This document shows, piece by piece, positions 5,296 to 7,310 of a stretch of 7,310 bases of DNA. Both the position numbers and the translations under genes were made by a program. This DNA is from an uncultured Opitutaceae bacterium. Lineage in GTDB: Bacteria; Verrucomicrobiota; Verrucomicrobiae; Opitutales; Opitutaceae. Location of the stretch: NCBI GenBank assembly GCA_946482625.1, contig CAMLSH010000194.1:1-7310 (forward strand), given 5' to 3'. The notes below the pieces were generated by a model. It ran no database searches. It was not told the DNA's origin and saw nothing but the letters and a program-made list of their open reading frames with translations. Numbering within the stretch: position 1 is the stretch's first letter; every line of letters begins with the position of its first letter.

Positions 5296-6069
5296 TTATT
5301 CTTCGCGGCCGGCGGCCCAGAGGAGGCCTCTCGCGAGGAGGGTTTGGAAGACGGGGTCTTCCCACGTCGCGTTGCCGTGGCCGAAGGTGGTGCCGAAGAC
5401 GCGGGTGCCGTGGTAGTCGTTGATCCAGATCACCGGATAATCTTTGCCGTCTTTCTCGCTGGTGGAGACAGCGAGGGTGGTGGCGGTGGGCCAGTGTTTT
5501 TCGATGATGTAGAGTTCGTCGCGCGGAGTGAGCCAGGTGTCGGGAAAATCTTTCAGCGCGGGGTGAGCGGGCGCGACGGGGCGGACGAGGTAGCGGCTTT
5601 CGTGATCGTGGCGGTGGCTGGTGACGCCGAGGAATTCGCGCCAGTCGTCGATCTGGGCCGCGCGGTAGGTGTGCATGGCGCAGTGGATGACGAGGGCGGG
5701 TTTGCCGACGCGGTGGGCTGTCGTGATTTTCCGGATATGCTCGGGTGAGGTGGTGTCAGCGAAGCAGGCGTTGTGGACAATGATATCGTAGGGTTCGGCC
5801 CAGCGGGGGTTGTCGTAGAGGGCGAGTTCGGCGCGGGTGCCGGTGCCGCCGTCGTTGACGATGGTCCACTCCACCGCGGCGAGTTTCTCGACGGCGGTGG
5901 TGAGGAGTTTCGTTTGGGTCGGATAGTCGTGGCAGCAGCCGCCGGTGATGAGGAGGGCGCGGATGGCGGGTGGTTTTGGCGGAACGGGAGCGGCGGGAGA
6001 AGGTTCAGCGGCGATGGAGAGTGGCGCGAGACAGGCGGCGAGGACGGAGAGTAGTGGGCGGAGTATCAT
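5296..6069 (-). CDS. Secreted ThuA-like domain protein
   Basis: The product has 257 residues. Residues 1-21 form a signal peptide (MILRPLLSVLAACLAPLSIAA), followed by a Pro/Ala-rich linker to about residue 35. A single ThuA-like domain, with a type 1 glutamine amidotransferase-like fold, fills the rest. It starts at IRALLITGGCCHDY (36-49) and includes PYDIIVHNACFAD, ALVIHCAMHTYR (125-136) and DELYIIEK. It ends with the family hallmark, YHGTRVFGTTFGHGNATWEDPVFQTLLARGLLWAAGR (219-255). ThuA proteins are linked to disaccharide use (trehalose/sucrose) in rhizobia. In Verrucomicrobiota and Planctomycetota many secreted versions are known, with unproven roles, probably in carbohydrate processing outside the cytoplasm. 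The frame is open to 6165, but the ATG at 6069 directly precedes the signal peptide and the extension overlaps the Ppx/GppA gene end. The gene lies 92 bp after that gene on the same strand and may share its transcript. Confidence 0.9.
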   Translation of the reverse strand: MILRPLLSVLAACLAPLSIAAEPSPAAPVPPKPPAIRALLITGGCCHDYPTQTKLLTTAVEKLAAVEWTIVNDGGTGTRAELALYDNPRWAEPYDIIVHNACFADTTSPEHIRKITTAHRVGKPALVIHCAMHTYRAAQIDDWREFLGVTSHRHDHESRYLVRPVAPAHPALKDFPDTWLTPRDELYIIEKHWPTATTLAVSTSEKDGKDYPVIWINDYHGTRVFGTTFGHGNATWEDPVFQTLLARGLLWAAGREE

Positions 6070-6110
6070 GGGAAGGCAGAGTTTTTGGGCGTGGAGCGGG
6101 GCTGGCGAAG

Positions 6111-6132
6111 GCCACGCTTTAACAAGCACGGC
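6111..6132 (-). repeat. REP-like stem-loop between the Ppx/GppA and ThuA-like genes
   Basis: On the minus strand GCCGTGCTT and AAGCGTGGC flank a 4-nt loop, GTTA. Seven pairs are Watson-Crick and the two centre pairs are G-U and U-G. On the plus strand these become A-C mismatches, so the structure is stable only in RNA made from the same strand as the flanking genes. It could stabilise or attenuate the ppx-thuA transcript, or be a dispersed extragenic repeat. From memory, similar 'CCGTGC..GTTAA.GCGTGG' elements recur in Opitutaceae intergenic DNA, but I cannot verify this here. Confidence 0.45.
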
Positions 6133-6161
6133 TACGTTCTGAAACGGCGCGGAGATGCGGC

Positions 6162-7133
6162 TCAAGCGAGGGCTTCGGCGGCGAGGCCCCAGCGGAGGTT
6201 GTTGAGGGAGTTGTGGAGGCCGGGGAAGTGGCCGAGGTCGGTGACGGCAAGCAGGGTGATGAGCGCGGTGGGGAAGACGTCGGCGCGGCCGGGCGGGAGG
6301 CCGGGGATCTGGCGGCGTTGCGCGAGCGGCTGGCGGGCGGTGAGATCGAGGAGTTCGCGAAGTTGGACGGCGGATACGAAGGGATCAGTGTCGGCGAGGG
6401 CGAGGTTGTCGCGGGAGCCGAGGATGGTGCGGGCGGTCGTTACGGTGCCGCCGGTGCCGATGGCGGCGGCAGTGGGCGGAAGGTCGAAGCGGAAGTTGTG
6501 TTGAGCGAAAACGTCGTGGGTGTGGGCGGCGATGCGGGCGAGGTTTTCGGGGGAGAGCGGCATCGACGGATCGGTGATGAAGCGTTCGGTGAGGCGGACG
6601 CAGCCGAGTTGGAGGCTGACGGCCTGGGTGATCTGGCGGTCGCGGAAGGCGAGGCATTCGAGGGAGCCGCCGCCGAGATCGAAGACGTAGAAGTCGCGGA
6701 GGTGGGTGAGCGCGGGGTCGCAGGTGAGGCCGCGGCCGATGAGGGCGGCTTCTTCGTCGCCCGAGAGGATGCGGATGGTGTGGCCGGTGGCGGTGAGGAC
6801 GCGCTGGCGGAACTCGGAGCCGTTGGCGGCGTCGCGGACGGCGCTGGTGGCGACGAGGATCGTCTTGATGGGCGTGAAGGGCGCGGCGTCGGCGAGGAGT
6901 TCCTGGATGGCGGCGAGGCCGCGGGTCATGCCGTCTTCGCTGAGGCGGGGTTCGGCTTTGCTGATGCCGGCGCTGATGCGGGCGTCGAGGGTTTTGTATT
7001 TCTCGGCAGTGAGCAGGCCGGTGGTGGCGTCGCGGCGGGCGATCAGGATTTTGATCGAGTTGGAGCCGATATCGAGGATGGCCGCGTAAAGGGCGTTGCC
7101 CACGCGGTTTTGGTCTGAGGGCGGGGGGCTCAC
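6162..7133 (-). CDS. ppx: Short exopolyphosphatase / pppGpp phosphatase (Ppx/GppA family)
   Basis: The product has 323 residues, matching the short two-domain form of the family and lacking the C-terminal HD-like extension of E. coli Ppx and GppA. It is cytoplasmic. The ASKHA-fold motifs appear in order: phosphate 1 loop DIGSNSIKI (21-29), TSAVRDAAN (96-104), SGDEEA (124-129) with the catalytic glutamate, phosphate 2 loop FDLGGGSLE (151-159), LQLGCVRLTERF, adenosine-type loop GTGGTVTT (226-233), and RADVFPTA (283-290). All key positions look intact, so it should remove terminal phosphate from polyphosphate, from pppGpp, or from both. Sequence alone does not tell these apart. The start is GTG at 7133, because no in-frame ATG or other start lies between it and the upstream stop. 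A GTG at codon 11 is an alternative start nearer the domain. No Shine-Dalgarno sequence is seen. It is followed 92 bp later by the ThuA-like gene on the same strand, with no obvious functional link. Confidence 0.93.
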   Translation of the reverse strand: MSPPPSDQNRVGNALYAAILDIGSNSIKILIARRDATTGLLTAEKYKTLDARISAGISKAEPRLSEDGMTRGLAAIQELLADAAPFTPIKTILVATSAVRDAANGSEFRQRVLTATGHTIRILSGDEEAALIGRGLTCDPALTHLRDFYVFDLGGGSLECLAFRDRQITQAVSLQLGCVRLTERFITDPSMPLSPENLARIAAHTHDVFAQHNFRFDLPPTAAAIGTGGTVTTARTILGSRDNLALADTDPFVSAVQLRELLDLTARQPLAQRRQIPGLPPGRADVFPTALITLLAVTDLGHFPGLHNSLNNLRWGLAAEALA

Positions 7134-7169
7134 GGGTGGCGGGAGGTGGAGGGCATGAAGTCGGAGATC

Positions 7170-7197
7170 TTTATCTGGAACTCAGGAAGGCTGGAAA
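7170..7197 (-). promoter_or_regulatory. Possible promoter for the Ppx/GppA gene
   Basis: On the minus strand TTTCCA (7197-7192) and GATAAA (7175-7170) are separated by 16 nt. Each matches four of six bases of the sigma-70-type -35 and -10 consensus. The -10 lies about 36 nt before the GTG start. Such matches are common by chance, so this is only a candidate. Confidence 0.25.
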
Positions 7198-7230
7198 CGG
7201 AAGGGGGAATGAGACTGAGTTCGGAGTTTA

Positions 7231-7293
7231 CCGCGGAGACGCGGAGGGCGCGGAGTTCGGCGTTTTGAATCGCAAAGACGTGAAGGTGCGAAG
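7231..7293. repeat. Short-period CGCRRAG repeat cluster
   Basis: Two blocks, each with three copies of a 7-nt unit at 8-9 nt spacing. Block 1 (7232-7255) is CGCGGAG-A-CGCGGAG-GG-CGCGGAG. Block 2 (7271-7293) is CGCAAAG-A-CGTGAAG-G-TGCGAAG. Both fit a YGYRRAG unit. The 15-nt spacer between them is less GC-rich. From general knowledge, 'CGCGGAGACGCGGAG' and 'CGCAAAGACGCAAAG' clusters are common intergenic repeats in Verrucomicrobiota and some other environmental phyla, with no established function. No gene is visible from 7134 to the window end. Confidence 0.6.
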
Positions 7294-7310
7294 TTCTGAG
7301 GAAAGGTAGA

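Noticed and set aside
5084..5365. 93-codon minus-strand frame overlapping the ThuA-like gene end
   Set aside because: Its first part overlaps the coding end of the ThuA-like gene in another frame, and the rest is repeat A. Only the last 36 codons were kept, as a low-confidence item.
6213..7118. Long open frame (301 codons) on the plus strand across the Ppx/GppA gene
   Set aside because: Same cause: antisense to clear phosphatase motifs, with a composition of Gly/Ala/Glu/Val repeats and no recognisable fold.
1..7310. CRISPR, tRNA, rRNA, insertion sequence, toxin-antitoxin or defence genes
   Set aside because: No repeat-spacer pattern, conserved RNA sequence, transposase motif or terminal inverted repeats were seen on either strand.

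Overview
The window is GC-rich DNA, with strong G/C bias at third codon positions in most genes. I infer a Verrucomicrobiota member, most likely Opitutaceae-like. The support is the gene set (secreted DUF3857 proteins, a secreted ThuA-like protein, a short Ppx/GppA) and the style of the intergenic repeats. No marker gene is present, so this assignment is tentative. No rRNA, tRNA, insertion sequence or CRISPR array was seen.

Layout. Positions 1-2352, minus strand: two adjacent DUF3857-type secreted proteins. The complete one (244-2352) lies upstream, and the second (1-182) is cut by the window edge. Positions 2555-3391, minus strand: a four-segment EI24/CysZ-like inner-membrane protein, followed by a weak terminator. 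Positions 3392-3635: a divergent intergenic region with several inverted repeats. Positions 3636-4409, plus strand: the only forward gene, a receiver domain fused to what looks like a degenerate NtrC-type AAA+ domain. Positions 4410-5295: a stretch with different codon use, holding one unrecognised 168-residue gene (minus strand, 4581-5087). It is bracketed by two imperfect direct repeats, so it resembles an inserted gene cassette. Positions 5296-7133, minus strand: a Ppx/GppA phosphatase (6162-7133) followed 92 bp later by a secreted ThuA-like protein (5296-6069), possibly co-transcribed, with a REP-like stem-loop between them. Positions 7134-7310: an upstream intergenic region with two blocks of a short 8-nt-period repeat.

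How the genes relate. The DUF3857 pair probably acts in the periplasm or at the outer envelope, but the complete one lacks the transglutaminase cysteine and histidine. The Ppx/GppA protein belongs to polyphosphate or (p)ppGpp metabolism. The other genes look like independent housekeeping or accessory units. The most unusual parts are the cassette-like insertion at 4577-5179 and the receiver fused to a dead AAA+ domain.
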